A DNA stretch of 64,000 nt from Amphibacillus sp052055485. GTDB taxonomy: Bacteria; Bacillota; Bacilli; Bacillales; Amphibacillaceae. The notes beneath the pieces were generated by a model. It worked only from the letters and a program-made list of their open reading frames with translations. It made no database searches and had not been told where the DNA came from. This document shows positions 1 to 8,287 of this stretch, in pieces. The position numbers and the translations under genes were made by a program. Position 1 is the first letter of the stretch, and the number at the start of each line of letters is the position of its first letter. The DNA lies in contig NZ_CP197171.1 of NCBI RefSeq assembly GCF_052055485.1, positions 1 through 64,000 of the forward strand, written 5' to 3'.

Positions 1-104
1 GCTGCAATTAATTCAATATGTGTTTTAAAAAAAGTAAATCACCTTTTAACTAATTGAGAATGATTCTGGTTATTATTTATAATATTTCTAATTAAAATAC
101 TCAC
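1..104 (-). pseudogene. Inverted partial copy of the zosA-like gene, with an early stop; runs off the window
   Basis: The reverse strand from 104 downward repeats the first codons of the P-type ATPase gene that starts at 753, including the same GTG start (102-104) and the same AAAGGAG ribosome binding site (117-123). A TCA to TGA change at 39-41 turns the serine codon 22 codons in into a stop. The copy therefore cannot make the full ATPase unless translation restarts. It extends beyond the left window edge, so its full length is unknown. Near-identity with a few substitutions and small indels points to a fairly recent duplication that has begun to decay. Confidence 0.75.
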
Positions 105-385
105 AATTAAAACAACTCCTTTGTAAATCTGAGAATAATAATCATTAATAACTAGGTATATTGATTGTTTTATGGTTTTTCATCTATTTGGTTAAATTAA
201 AATAATTATAATTAAATTATAACATGATCATAAAAAAAGACAATCAATTTTTCAATAGCTTATTTATTTATGTTACTAAAATAGATGGATAGGCCCTTTT
301 GTGTTATATAACAAAAATTATTTTTTTAATAATACAGCAGGCATTTCTTGCTTTCAATAAAAAGAATTGTTATTGTATTAAACAG
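1..385 (-). repeat. Left arm of a large inverted repeat (partner 473-856)
   Basis: Positions 1-385 are the reverse complement of about 473-856, with a few differences: a 2-nt indel near 345, substitutions near 275-285, a 1-nt indel near 181, changes near 127, and one substitution at 40. The arms cover the promoter, leader and first codons of the P-type ATPase gene. They are separated by a unique 87-bp spacer (386-472). The left arm continues to the window edge. Confidence 0.9.
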
Positions 386-440
386 CAGCTAACAATAAAA
401 CAACTAACAATAACATTAAAGCTATTTTTTTCTTAAACAC
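378..440 (-). CDS. Possible 20-residue hydrophobic peptide in the spacer of the inverted repeat
   Basis: On the reverse strand a GTG (438-440) lies about 7 nt downstream of a GGGGG ribosome binding site (448-452). It opens a 20-codon frame reading MFKKKIAL followed by an almost uninterrupted Leu/Val/Ala stretch, and stops at 378-380. Three lysines followed by one membrane span is the usual layout of small membrane peptides, including type I toxins. Most of the frame lies in the unique spacer of the inverted repeat. I do not recognise the family, and a frame this short could arise by chance. Confidence 0.35.
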   Translation of the reverse strand: MFKKKIALMLLLVVLLLAAV

Positions 441-472
441 ATTAATTCCCCCTTAATCTATAGTATTTTTAT

Positions 473-856
473 CTGTTTAATACAATAACAATTCTTTTTA
501 TTGAAAGCAAGAAAAATGCCTGCTGTATTATTAAAAAAATAATTTTTGTTATATAACACAAAAGGGCCTATCCATCTATTTTAGTAACATGAATAAATAC
601 ACTATTGAAAAATTGATTGTCTTTTTTTATGATCATGTTATAATTTAATTATAATTATTTTAATTTAACCAAATAGATAAAAACCATAAAACAATCAATA
701 TACCTAGTTATTAATGATTATTATTCTCAATTACAAAGGAGTTGTTTTAATTGTGAGTATTTTAATTAGAAATATTATAAATAATAACCAGAATCATTCT
801 CAATTAGTTAAAAGGTCATTTACTTTTTTTAAAACACATATTGAATTAATTGCAGC
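473..856 (+). repeat. Right arm of the large inverted repeat (partner 1-385)
   Basis: This arm is the partner of 1-385 and holds the promoter, leader and first codons of the intact ATPase gene. Similarity is visible as far as the window edge allows. Confidence 0.9.
617..663 (+). promoter_or_regulatory. Promoter and PerR/Fur-box-like operator of the P-type ATPase gene
   Basis: A -35 TTGTCT (617-622) and -10 TATAAT (639-644) are separated by 16 bp. Just downstream, 649-663 reads TTATAATTATTTTAA and differs at one position from the Bacillus PerR box TTATAATnATTATAA. B. subtilis zosA is a known PerR regulon member, so the site fits the gene. The DNA is extremely A+T-rich, so a chance match is possible. 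The mirror copy lies at 197-211. Confidence 0.45.
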
Positions 857-2690
857 CTTATTAAGTGGTGTGATTATTTTATTGGCTTGGATCTTTCGTG
901 ATTATTTTACTGTTCCAGTTTGGATCTTCATTAATAGTACAGCTTTCATTATTGGTGGGTTTGCGAAAGCAAAAGAAGGAATAACAGATACCTTGGCAAA
1001 TAAAACACTAAATGTAGAATTATTAATGATCCTAGCAGCGATTGGGTCAGCTCTAATCGGTTATTGGACTGAGGGAGCCATTCTTATCTTTATTTTCTCA
1101 TTATCTGGGGCGATGGAAACCTACACGATGCAAAAAAGCGAACGTGATTTATCGGGTCTGATGCAATTACAACCTGATACAGCTATAAAAATAACAGACG
1201 GTGTCGAAGAGGTTATTTCTGTCGATGATTTAGTCATTGGTGATCTTATTTTTATTAAACCTGGCGAGCGGATTGCTGCGGATGGCATTATCCAACAAGG
1301 GCAATCATCGATTGATGAAAGTGCATTAACTGGCGAGTCTATCCCTGTTACGAAAACTGACAATGATCATGTTTTTTCAGGAACAATGAATACCAGTGGG
1401 AGTTTAACCATTAGAGTAACTAAAGAAGCCAGCCAATCTATGATGCAAAAAATTATGAACATGGTCAAGGTCGCACAAAATGAAAAATCGCCTTCCCAAC
1501 TTTTTATTGAGAGATTCGAAAATGTGTATGTTAAAACGGTTCTTATCATTGTTAGTTTAATGATGTTCCTTCCACATTATTTGTTGGGTTGGAGTTGGAT
1601 CGATACCATTTATCGTGCCATGATCTTACTGGTGGTTGCCTCTCCATGTGCTTTGGTTGCTTCCATAACTCCTGCTATGCTTTCTGCTATTTCAAATGGA
1701 GCTAGACAAGGTATATTATTTAAAAACGGGATTCACTTAGAAAACTTAGCACAGGTCAATGCAATTGCCTTTGACAAAACGGGAACTTTAACTGCCGGGA
1801 CACCAAAAGTGACTGATTTCTTAATAAAAGAAGGTGAACAAAAAAACAAGATTGTCCACACTGTAGCGCATATTGAAAAAGGATCTTCTCATCCACTGGC
1901 AGAAGCAATTGTAGCTTATTCGAAAACATTTGCTGAGACTGAATTAGATATATCACTAACCACTACTCAAATGACTGAAGAAACAGGAAAAGGAGTTCAT
2001 GCAATCATTGACGGTCAAAAATGGATGGTTGGCAGCCCAAAAATCTTTATGGAAAATAGCGGTGACCGCTGGTATAGCCAAGAGATCAAACAGCTTACTA
2101 ACCAAGCAAAAACATTAGTCTATGTATCTCGTAACGATGAGATTGTTGCCATTATTGCTTTAAAAGATAAGGTTCGAGCAGATACCATTGAAGCCATGAA
2201 AATCTTTCAGAAAAATAATATTCATACAGTGATGTTAACAGGAGATAATCAGGATACGGCTGCAGCAATAGCAAAAGAAACTGGGATTAATCATTATGTA
2301 GCAAGCTGTATGCCCGATGACAAAGTCACTTTTTTGAAAACACTAAGTGATGAATATGAAACAACTATGATGGTTGGTGATGGGATTAACGATGCGCCTG
2401 CACTTGCAACAGCTGACATTGGTGTGGCGATGGGAGCAGGTACTGATATTGCATTAGACACAGCAGATATTGTTTTAATGAAAAATCAATTAGCCAAAAT
2501 AATTCATGCCCAGCAATTATCCAAGCGAATGAATCGAATCATTAAGCAAAATGTGTTTTTTTCTATTAGTGTAATTATCTTATTAATCATTTCAAATTTC
2601 CTTCAAATAATCAATCTACCCCTTGGTGTGATTGGTCATGAAGGAAGTACAATCTTAGTGATTCTCAATGGTTTACGACTCTTAAAATAA
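753..2690 (+). CDS. zosA: ZosA-like heavy-metal P-type ATPase (P1B, zinc type)
   Basis: Membrane pump expected to move Zn2+ or a related divalent metal across the cytoplasmic membrane using ATP. Visible landmarks are the actuator TGES motif, the intramembrane metal-binding SPCALVAS, the phosphorylated Asp in DKTGTLT, the hinge MVGDGINDAPAL, and the C-terminal HEGSTILVILNGLRLL typical of P1B-2 pumps. There is no N-terminal CxxC metal-binding domain. The length (645 residues) is close to B. subtilis ZosA. The GTG at 753 is chosen because AAAGGAG (735-741) precedes it; an in-frame ATG at 714 lies upstream of that site. The 5' end is part of a large inverted repeat. Metal specificity is inferred from family resemblance. 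Confidence 0.85.
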   Translation: MSILIRNIINNNQNHSQLVKRSFTFFKTHIELIAALLSGVIILLAWIFRDYFTVPVWIFINSTAFIIGGFAKAKEGITDTLANKTLNVELLMILAAIGSALIGYWTEGAILIFIFSLSGAMETYTMQKSERDLSGLMQLQPDTAIKITDGVEEVISVDDLVIGDLIFIKPGERIAADGIIQQGQSSIDESALTGESIPVTKTDNDHVFSGTMNTSGSLTIRVTKEASQSMMQKIMNMVKVAQNEKSPSQLFIERFENVYVKTVLIIVSLMMFLPHYLLGWSWIDTIYRAMILLVVASPCALVASITPAMLSAISNGARQGILFKNGIHLENLAQVNAIAFDKTGTLTAGTPKVTDFLIKEGEQKNKIVHTVAHIEKGSSHPLAEAIVAYSKTFAETELDISLTTTQMTEETGKGVHAIIDGQKWMVGSPKIFMENSGDRWYSQEIKQLTNQAKTLVYVSRNDEIVAIIALKDKVRADTIEAMKIFQKNNIHTVMLTGDNQDTAAAIAKETGINHYVASCMPDDKVTFLKTLSDEYETTMMVGDGINDAPALATADIGVAMGAGTDIALDTADIVLMKNQLAKIIHAQQLSKRMNRIIKQNVFFSISVIILLIISNFLQIINLPLGVIGHEGSTILVILNGLRLLK

Positions 2691-2882
2691 GAGCAAAAGC
2701 GCAGAGCGCCCTGACAAGTTAAAACTGCGACGCCGTGTCGTAAACTGAGGGAAGCCTGAGCGAGTTGCTGGGCACTCGGAGCCGGACGTGACCTATCTCT
2801 CAACAAATAGTTACTTGCAAAGACAAATTTTATCACAGCTAACCGTCCGTAAAACTCGGGGCAACAACGGGTTTCGTTTTAT
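2691..2882. repeat. Bacillaceae-type intergenic repeat behind the P-type ATPase gene
   Basis: G+C-richer DNA than its surroundings. It contains the motif ATCACAGCTAACCGTCCGTA (2832-2851), which recurs in the opposite orientation at 19518-19547, 35372-35401 and 62664-62698. The first part, with its AGCGCAGAGCGCC and GTTGCTGGGCACTCGG words, resembles common intergenic repeats of Bacillaceae. No coding potential is evident. Confidence 0.6.
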
Positions 2883-2893
2883 AATTTCTTAGA

Positions 2894-2940
2894 CAATCAA
2901 AAAATCAGCGGTCCATTTACTTCCGCTGATTTTTTGATTG
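2894..2940 (-). terminator. Terminator of the yihY-type gene
   Basis: An 18-bp perfect stem (2894-2911 with 2923-2940) has an 11-nt loop and A/T-rich stem ends. It lies 26 nt beyond the stop codon of the reverse-strand gene and could work in both directions. Confidence 0.85.
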
Positions 2941-2966
2941 AATTCAATTTTTTATTAGTATTTAGT

Positions 2967-3809
2967 TTATCTTCTTCCTCTATTATCTGCTACGACCGCA
3001 TTAATTTCTCCACCAGTTATAATGATAATACCTGAAATATAGAACCAGATCATTAAGACGATAACAACCCCTAAACTGCCATAGGTAGCAGAATAGTTCC
3101 CCATCGTATTGACATAATAGGAAAAACCTAACGAGGATATTTGCCAGCCAATCGTTGAAAATAAGGCCCCCCAAATGGCGTCACGAAAATACACTTTTAT
3201 ATTAGGAGCCATTTTGTATAAATAAAGAAAAACGATAAAGAAAATAGATGATGAAATAATCCACCTTAATGCATTCCAAACCGTCACAAACTGTTCACTA
3301 GCTCCAAAAAAGGAAAAGATATAAATCCCGATCATTCGACCGAAAACAGGTAATAATAGTGCGACAACAATAAGTAAAAGCATAGAAATAAGTAATGAAA
3401 TGGCGATCACGCGTCCAAACAAGAAGGAACGATTTTCATCAACACTATATGCTTTATTCAGTGCACGCATAATTGCCTTAATGCCGTTAGAAGCAGACCA
3501 TATCGTACCAATTATACCGAATGATAGTAAGCCACCACCACTGGCATCTAAAACATGATCTAAGTTGTCTTCAATCATAACTACAACTTCAGCCGGCACA
3601 TATGTGCTCATCATATCGAGAATCTCTTGATAATCAATTGGTAAATATGCAGCTAAAGAAACTAAAAAAATTAAGAGTGGAAATAATGATAGCAAGAAAA
3701 AATAAGATAACTGGGCGGATAAAGCTGTTACTTCATCTCCCGAAAAACGTTTGATTATATCTAACAAAAATTTTTTAATCGAATCAAAATTAAAATTAAA
3801 CTTAGCCAT
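2967..3809 (-). CDS. YihY/UPF0761 (BrkB-like) family membrane protein
   Basis: An integral membrane protein of 280 residues with about six predicted membrane spans (roughly 32-55, 88-108, 135-157, 175-195, 205-230, 245-268). It shows the family landmarks SAQLSYFFLLSLFPLL near the start and LGVVIVLMIWFYISG near the end. The family was once called ribonuclease BN or BrkB; its function is not settled. It starts with ATG at 3809 and is followed by a strong terminator. The next gene upstream ends 29 bp before it on the same strand, so the two may be co-transcribed. Confidence 0.8.
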   Translation of the reverse strand: MAKFNFNFDSIKKFLLDIIKRFSGDEVTALSAQLSYFFLLSLFPLLIFLVSLAAYLPIDYQEILDMMSTYVPAEVVVMIEDNLDHVLDASGGGLLSFGIIGTIWSASNGIKAIMRALNKAYSVDENRSFLFGRVIAISLLISMLLLIVVALLLPVFGRMIGIYIFSFFGASEQFVTVWNALRWIISSSIFFIVFLYLYKMAPNIKVYFRDAIWGALFSTIGWQISSLGFSYYVNTMGNYSATYGSLGVVIVLMIWFYISGIIIITGGEINAVVADNRGRR

Positions 3810-3838
3810 AATATATCTTGGCCTCCATTCTTTTGACT

Positions 3839-4126
3839 CTATTTATTTATTTTTTGTCGATCAAGCTGATCCAGTAATTTCTCAGCTTGGCTAGCTAAAT
3901 CATGAATAAGATCTAATCTTTGGAAAGCAAATACTGTTGCTGTTTCAAGTTTACTTTCCATTAGAAGAGACGTTGTATAAGGACGTTTGACAACATTGTT
4001 CGTTAATCGTTTGATTTCAGTCGCCTTGTTTTTTACACTTTGACGTCCTTTGGTCGATAAAAGACATACAACTCCGCTCACACATGCACCCAATGTGACT
4101 GCTTGACAAAATAGACTTCTTTTCAC
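3839..4126 (-). CDS. Small YtxH-like membrane-anchored protein
   Basis: A 95-residue protein with one N-terminal hydrophobic segment (about residues 7-24), followed by a basic, helical tail beginning with a TKGRQSVKNKA-like stretch. This layout resembles YtxH-type small proteins. The function is unknown. It lies between the low-molecular-weight phosphatase gene and the YihY gene, all on the reverse strand with short gaps, so the three probably form one transcript. Confidence 0.6.
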   Translation of the reverse strand: MKRSLFCQAVTLGACVSGVVCLLSTKGRQSVKNKATEIKRLTNNVVKRPYTTSLLMESKLETATVFAFQRLDLIHDLASQAEKLLDQLDRQKINK

Positions 4127-4155
4127 CTAAGACACAGCTCCTTTTTTTTATCCAA

Positions 4156-4626
4156 TTAAATGTGATGTTCTATTCTGATCGTTGCTAATAGTGCCCGGCA
4201 GCCTGACTCTACCAGCTGGTAAGTCTCATTAAAGTCACCGGTATAGTATGGATCTGGAACATTTGTTCCTATCTCCTCTTCAACAAAATCCATTAATTTA
4301 GCTACTTTAGCATACGTTATTTCTGGCCGGATATTCGCCAAATTAGACAAGTTTTGATCATCCATTGCAATAATATAAGCAAACTGTTTAAAATCATTAC
4401 TCACAATTTGCCTTGCCTTCATACCATCGAACGAAATACCCTTTTCTTGCAATTTATCCTGTGTACCTTGGTGAGGTTGTTTTCCTTCATGCCAAGAACT
4501 AGTCCCAGCTGAATCAACAGAAATTTGTCCATCAAACCCCTCTGTTTTAACTAAATGTCTAAAATAAGCCTCCGCCATTGGAGATCGACATATATTCCCT
4601 AAACAAATAAATAAAACCTTTATCAT
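4156..4626 (-). CDS. Low molecular weight protein-tyrosine phosphatase
   Basis: A cytoplasmic phosphatase of 156 residues. The P-loop signature CLGNICRS (C-x5-R-S) stands at the N-terminus and the catalytic Asp lies in VPDPYY near residue 125, both as in the LMW-PTP family. The start is placed at the ATG at 4626 because AAAGGTGG lies just upstream; an in-frame ATG 21 bp further upstream precedes that site. It heads a three-gene reverse-strand cluster with the YtxH-like and YihY-like genes. Substrates cannot be told from sequence. Confidence 0.88.
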   Translation of the reverse strand: MIKVLFICLGNICRSPMAEAYFRHLVKTEGFDGQISVDSAGTSSWHEGKQPHQGTQDKLQEKGISFDGMKARQIVSNDFKQFAYIIAMDDQNLSNLANIRPEITYAKVAKLMDFVEEEIGTNVPDPYYTGDFNETYQLVESGCRALLATIRIEHHI

Positions 4627-4890
4627 CTCTATACCACCTTTTCTCATATCTTACACCCATTATAGCAAATCTGTTGAAATGAATCTTTGAGCAGTTAAGA
4701 TTAAAACTGTCTGATGTAGGTCAGGCAAGCACTAGAACTTTAGCAGTCCACCCAAACCATTGTTAGCTTTTAATGATTTGCTTAAAAAGAATCACTCAAG
4801 ACCTGTTTCTCAATTAAAACTTATTGTTAATGCCCGCTCACCATGTTTGGGACTTGTCGTATTTCTGTTTCAGAAATCTCAAGCCCAATT
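4627..4890. other. Intergenic stretch without a recognised feature
   Basis: A gene-free stretch upstream of the phosphatase gene and downstream of the GGDEF-EAL terminator. I see no further structured element or ORF with a ribosome binding site. Confidence 0.5.
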
Positions 4891-4932
4891 AAAAAGGTCT
4901 AATTGGTTATTTATTATCAATTAGACCTTTTT
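4891..4932 (-). terminator. Terminator of the GGDEF-EAL gene
   Basis: A 15-bp perfect stem (4891-4905 with 4918-4932) has a 12-nt loop and terminal A/T runs. It lies 3 nt beyond the stop codon of the reverse-strand gene. Confidence 0.85.
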
Positions 4933-4935
4933 ATT

Positions 4936-7104
4936 TTATGCCATTTTACCATAGATAACAGATTCTAATTCACAAGCTGGTACGGGTTTACTATAGTAAT
5001 AGCCTTGATAATAATCACAGTGATTCTCTTGGAGCAAAGAAAGGATCTCTTTCTCCTCAACGCCCTCAGCGACAACTTTTAGCCCAAAGGTATGAGCGAG
5101 TTGAATCATTGCTTTCACAATCTCAGCACTACTTGGTTCAATTAAAGCACTCCTAACAAACGATTGATCAATTTTCAAATAATTGATCGGGAACTTTCTC
5201 AAATAGCCGAATGAAGAATAACCTGTCCCGAAATCATCGATTGAGAGTGAGATTCCCATTTGACGTAAAGTATTCATTGTTTGAATGCAATCCTCAGTAT
5301 TTTCCATAATACTATTTTCAGTAATTTCGATTTCCAAATAACTTGGATCCATCTGTGTTTCTTTAATAATTTGTGCCACTTGTTTGGCAAAGTCGAACCT
5401 CTGTAGTTCAATAGCTGAAACGTTTACAGCAATTCGTATGGGATCAAAACCTTCTTCAACCCAAGTCATATGTTGTTGGCAAGCCTCTCTAATCACCCAC
5501 TCGCCGATTTGAGTAATAATCCCACTTTCTTCAGCAATTGGAATAAATGTTGCTGGTGAAATGGGACCTTTCACCGGATGGTTCCAACGTATTAAAGCCT
5601 CTAAACCAATTACTTCTCCTGTTATCACATTTAGCTTAGGTTGATAATGAAGATTGAACTCTTCACGTTTCAATGCTTTTCGAATATCTGCTTCTAACAA
5701 TAGAATATCATGATACATTTCATTCATTTTGGCTGTATAAAAAAGCCGACTATTTCTACCATTCATCTTACAATAGTGAACAGCTATACTTGCATGATTA
5801 AGCAGCTCTTCATCTTCCCAAGCATCGTCACCATAGTAACTAATACCAATAGAAGAGGTCACGAAGAATTCATTTCCTTGAGTAGAAATGGGTTGCTTAA
5901 TCTCTATTAGTATCTGATCACTTATTCGTTTAACATCTTGTTTAGTAAGCCTCAAGATTAGGCAGAATTCATCGCCGCCATAACGATAAACTGAGCCACG
6001 CTTACCTAAAACAGACTGGATTCGTTTTGATATGATCTCAATCACTTGATCGCCTATACCTTCACCAAGCGTATCATTAATATATTTCAACCGATCAATA
6101 TCACAGTACAAAACAGCAAATGGCTGGTCCTTACCATTTTCTACAGCTTGCTTTAAATCCTCGCGAAACTTGGTTCGGTTTGGCAATTTTGTTAATGAAT
6201 CATAATAAGCCAATTGTTTAACCTGTGCTTCAGCTTTTTCAAGTGAAGTAATGTCAATGGATGAACCAACTACTTCAATGACTTCATCATTTTCATAAAT
6301 AGGCGACAACATTGTATAAAGCGACAAGTTTTTCAAATGATGTTTAAAAATAACTTCTTCCCCTCGAAAAGCTTGATCAAAATATGTAGTAATATTAGCT
6401 TCATTTCTATGGAAAAAGGTATCTTCTAATTGCTCACTATTCATTTGTTCGGTTGTATTGATTATTTTCTTAGCTAACTTTCCTTCAAACAATCGAAAAC
6501 GGTATTTTTCTGTTTCCTTGTGCTGTTGAACACGAAAAGTTAAATTCATCAGCTGACTAAATAATTTACGGTAATCATCCTCTAGCGTTTCAACAAGATG
6601 TTTATCATCGTATTTTACATCACTAATATCTGTTCTAAATACCGAGAAAGATGGATAATCGCCATTTGGGTCGATGTTTGGAATGATATTCGTTCTGAAC
6701 CAGAATATCTCGCCTGTTTTTGATTGCGTACAAATATCACCAATCCATGTTTGCCCTTTTTTAATGGTCTCCCAAATTTGTTTGTAAAAATCAGCATTAT
6801 GTACTCCAGCATGAAGAACTCGATAATGATGTTGAAGCAATTCATCTTTTTGATAACCAAGCTTTTGACAAAATAATGTATCGATATAAGTCATATAACC
6901 TTCCGCATCAATGATTATCATTTGGAAAGCATGACTGATTCTTTCTTTTAGTTGATCGTTAATATGTATGTTAGCTGTTATATACTCATATAGCTCTGTC
7001 GTCAGTTCTTCTGTTGTTTCATCTGTCGGCTGCTGATAAAATTTATTTAATGAATTCTTGATTTTATTATATACTTGAATTTTTTCGATTGGATTTATCG
7101 TCAT
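4936..7104 (-). CDS. PAS-GGDEF-EAL cyclic-di-GMP signalling protein
   Basis: A 722-residue soluble protein for making and/or breaking cyclic di-GMP. An N-terminal PAS domain (about 62-165) and a second PAS-like segment (about 195-290) precede a GGDEF domain with the intact motif RYGGDEF. The EAL domain has LEALIRW, EITENSIMEN, DDFGTGYSS, YLKIDQSFV and VAEGVEE, so its catalytic residues look complete. Both activities are thus possible, and either domain may be regulatory only. No membrane segment is visible, so the PAS part probably senses an intracellular cue. It is transcribed alone and followed by a strong terminator. Confidence 0.9.
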   Translation of the reverse strand: MTINPIEKIQVYNKIKNSLNKFYQQPTDETTEELTTELYEYITANIHINDQLKERISHAFQMIIIDAEGYMTYIDTLFCQKLGYQKDELLQHHYRVLHAGVHNADFYKQIWETIKKGQTWIGDICTQSKTGEIFWFRTNIIPNIDPNGDYPSFSVFRTDISDVKYDDKHLVETLEDDYRKLFSQLMNLTFRVQQHKETEKYRFRLFEGKLAKKIINTTEQMNSEQLEDTFFHRNEANITTYFDQAFRGEEVIFKHHLKNLSLYTMLSPIYENDEVIEVVGSSIDITSLEKAEAQVKQLAYYDSLTKLPNRTKFREDLKQAVENGKDQPFAVLYCDIDRLKYINDTLGEGIGDQVIEIISKRIQSVLGKRGSVYRYGGDEFCLILRLTKQDVKRISDQILIEIKQPISTQGNEFFVTSSIGISYYGDDAWEDEELLNHASIAVHYCKMNGRNSRLFYTAKMNEMYHDILLLEADIRKALKREEFNLHYQPKLNVITGEVIGLEALIRWNHPVKGPISPATFIPIAEESGIITQIGEWVIREACQQHMTWVEEGFDPIRIAVNVSAIELQRFDFAKQVAQIIKETQMDPSYLEIEITENSIMENTEDCIQTMNTLRQMGISLSIDDFGTGYSSFGYLRKFPINYLKIDQSFVRSALIEPSSAEIVKAMIQLAHTFGLKVVAEGVEEKEILSLLQENHCDYYQGYYYSKPVPACELESVIYGKMA

Positions 7105-7169
7105 TATTTCACCTTTCTACAAAAAAGTCTATTTCAGATAGAATAAATTTGACGCTATTACCTCTCAGC

Positions 7170-7889
7170 TTATTTATTTTTATCGTTCAAGATTTCAGTA
7201 ATAATCTGTTGAAGTTTGTCAGCTAATTGATTATGTTTCAATTCTTGATATTGTTCTGGATAAATTGGCTCAGCAATGGTTAAAGTAAGCTTGGATGGCT
7301 GAACTTTTTTATTATTTTTTTCATACAATTGGTAAGTTCCATCAATTGCAACTGGCACAATGGGTACACCGGCTCGAGTTCCTAAACGTAAGCTCCCTGA
7401 TTTAAATGGTTCTATTTTTCGACCTTCGCCTCTTGTTCCTTCTGGAAAGATAACCATGGATTGACCAGCTTTTAAACTAGCGATTCCATCATCAATGACT
7501 TTAATAGCTGCGCGGCGATTGGAACGATCAATAAATACACACTTTAACTCTGTCATCCACTTATTGATAATCGGGATTTTCATAATTTCTGTTTTGGCGA
7601 TAAAACCAACTGGTTTTTCTAAAAAACCTAATAATACTAAAATATCAAATATACCTTGATGGTTAGCAACAAACAGGACCGGTTGATCTGGAATTCGCTC
7701 TAGACCCGTTACCGTCACAGAAGATTTTGTTTTTGCAATAACCTTTTTTGAAATTTGAGTGGGAGTTTTAAAAATTTGTTTGGCTTTTTCAGCATAGGGT
7801 TCGCTTGGGATTTTTTTGGCCTGGCGTAATTTGGGTAAGCTGCCGAGTACTAAAATAAAAGCATAGAGATAAATAAATACTGTCTTCAT
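7170..7889 (-). CDS. plsC: 1-acyl-sn-glycerol-3-phosphate acyltransferase (PlsC family)
   Basis: Transfers a fatty acyl group to lysophosphatidic acid to make phosphatidic acid at the cytoplasmic membrane. The 239-residue protein has an N-terminal hydrophobic anchor (about 1-18), the catalytic H-x4-D motif in NHQGIFD, and the substrate-binding FPEGTRG. The length is normal. The start is the ATG at 7889. It is monocistronic and divergent from mreBH. Confidence 0.88.
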   Translation of the reverse strand: MKTVFIYLYAFILVLGSLPKLRQAKKIPSEPYAEKAKQIFKTPTQISKKVIAKTKSSVTVTGLERIPDQPVLFVANHQGIFDILVLLGFLEKPVGFIAKTEIMKIPIINKWMTELKCVFIDRSNRRAAIKVIDDGIASLKAGQSMVIFPEGTRGEGRKIEPFKSGSLRLGTRAGVPIVPVAIDGTYQLYEKNNKKVQPSKLTLTIAEPIYPEQYQELKHNQLADKLQQIITEILNDKNK

Positions 7890-7992
7890 AAAACCACCTC
7901 TTAGTTCGAACTAACATGTCTATTATATATGATTTTCACATCATATGCGAGACGAGAAAAATAAAAATCATTTTTGCTGGTACTTTTTACTT

Positions 7993-8022
7993 TTGCTCTT
8001 GAGCAAATAAACATGCTATAAT
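7993..8022 (+). promoter_or_regulatory. mreBH promoter
   Basis: A -35 TTGCTC (7993-7998), an 18-bp spacer and an extended -10 TGCTATAAT (8014-8022) lie about 265 nt upstream of the mreBH start. This implies an unusually long leader. Confidence 0.5.
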
Positions 8023-8028
8023 ATTTGT

Positions 8029-8287
8029 CATCACAAAATAAAGATTTAGTTAGTCAATCTTTGATTGATGAGAGTTCTTATCCTTTTCATCAATTGCTAA
8101 TATCCAAGGACATGTCCTTATAGATTGCCTCATTATAATGTCCTTGAAATCACCGTTTTCGATAGTCACCCCCTTTTTAATAACATTCTCAGCTCGTCTG
8201 GAACACTTGGAAAGGGACTATTATTGCTCGTTAAAATGAAATAAACAGTCATTAACAACATAGAATTTATACTGGAGGAAAAACATA
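8029..8287 (+). other. Long structured leader of mreBH
   Basis: The leader holds several perfect short stems: AAAGATT/AATCTTT, a TTGATGA/TCATCAA pair, a self-complementary AAGGACATGTCCTT (about 8106-8119), and a later ATGTCCTTG that could pair with the same CAAGGACAT. The last two pairings are mutually exclusive. No known riboswitch consensus or U-tract terminator is recognised. The ribosome binding site GGAGG stands just before the ATG at 8288. Confidence 0.4.

Noticed and set aside
2636..2836. 66-codon reverse ORF across the end of the ATPase gene
   Set aside because: It is a shadow of the repeat DNA and the ATPase gene on the other strand.
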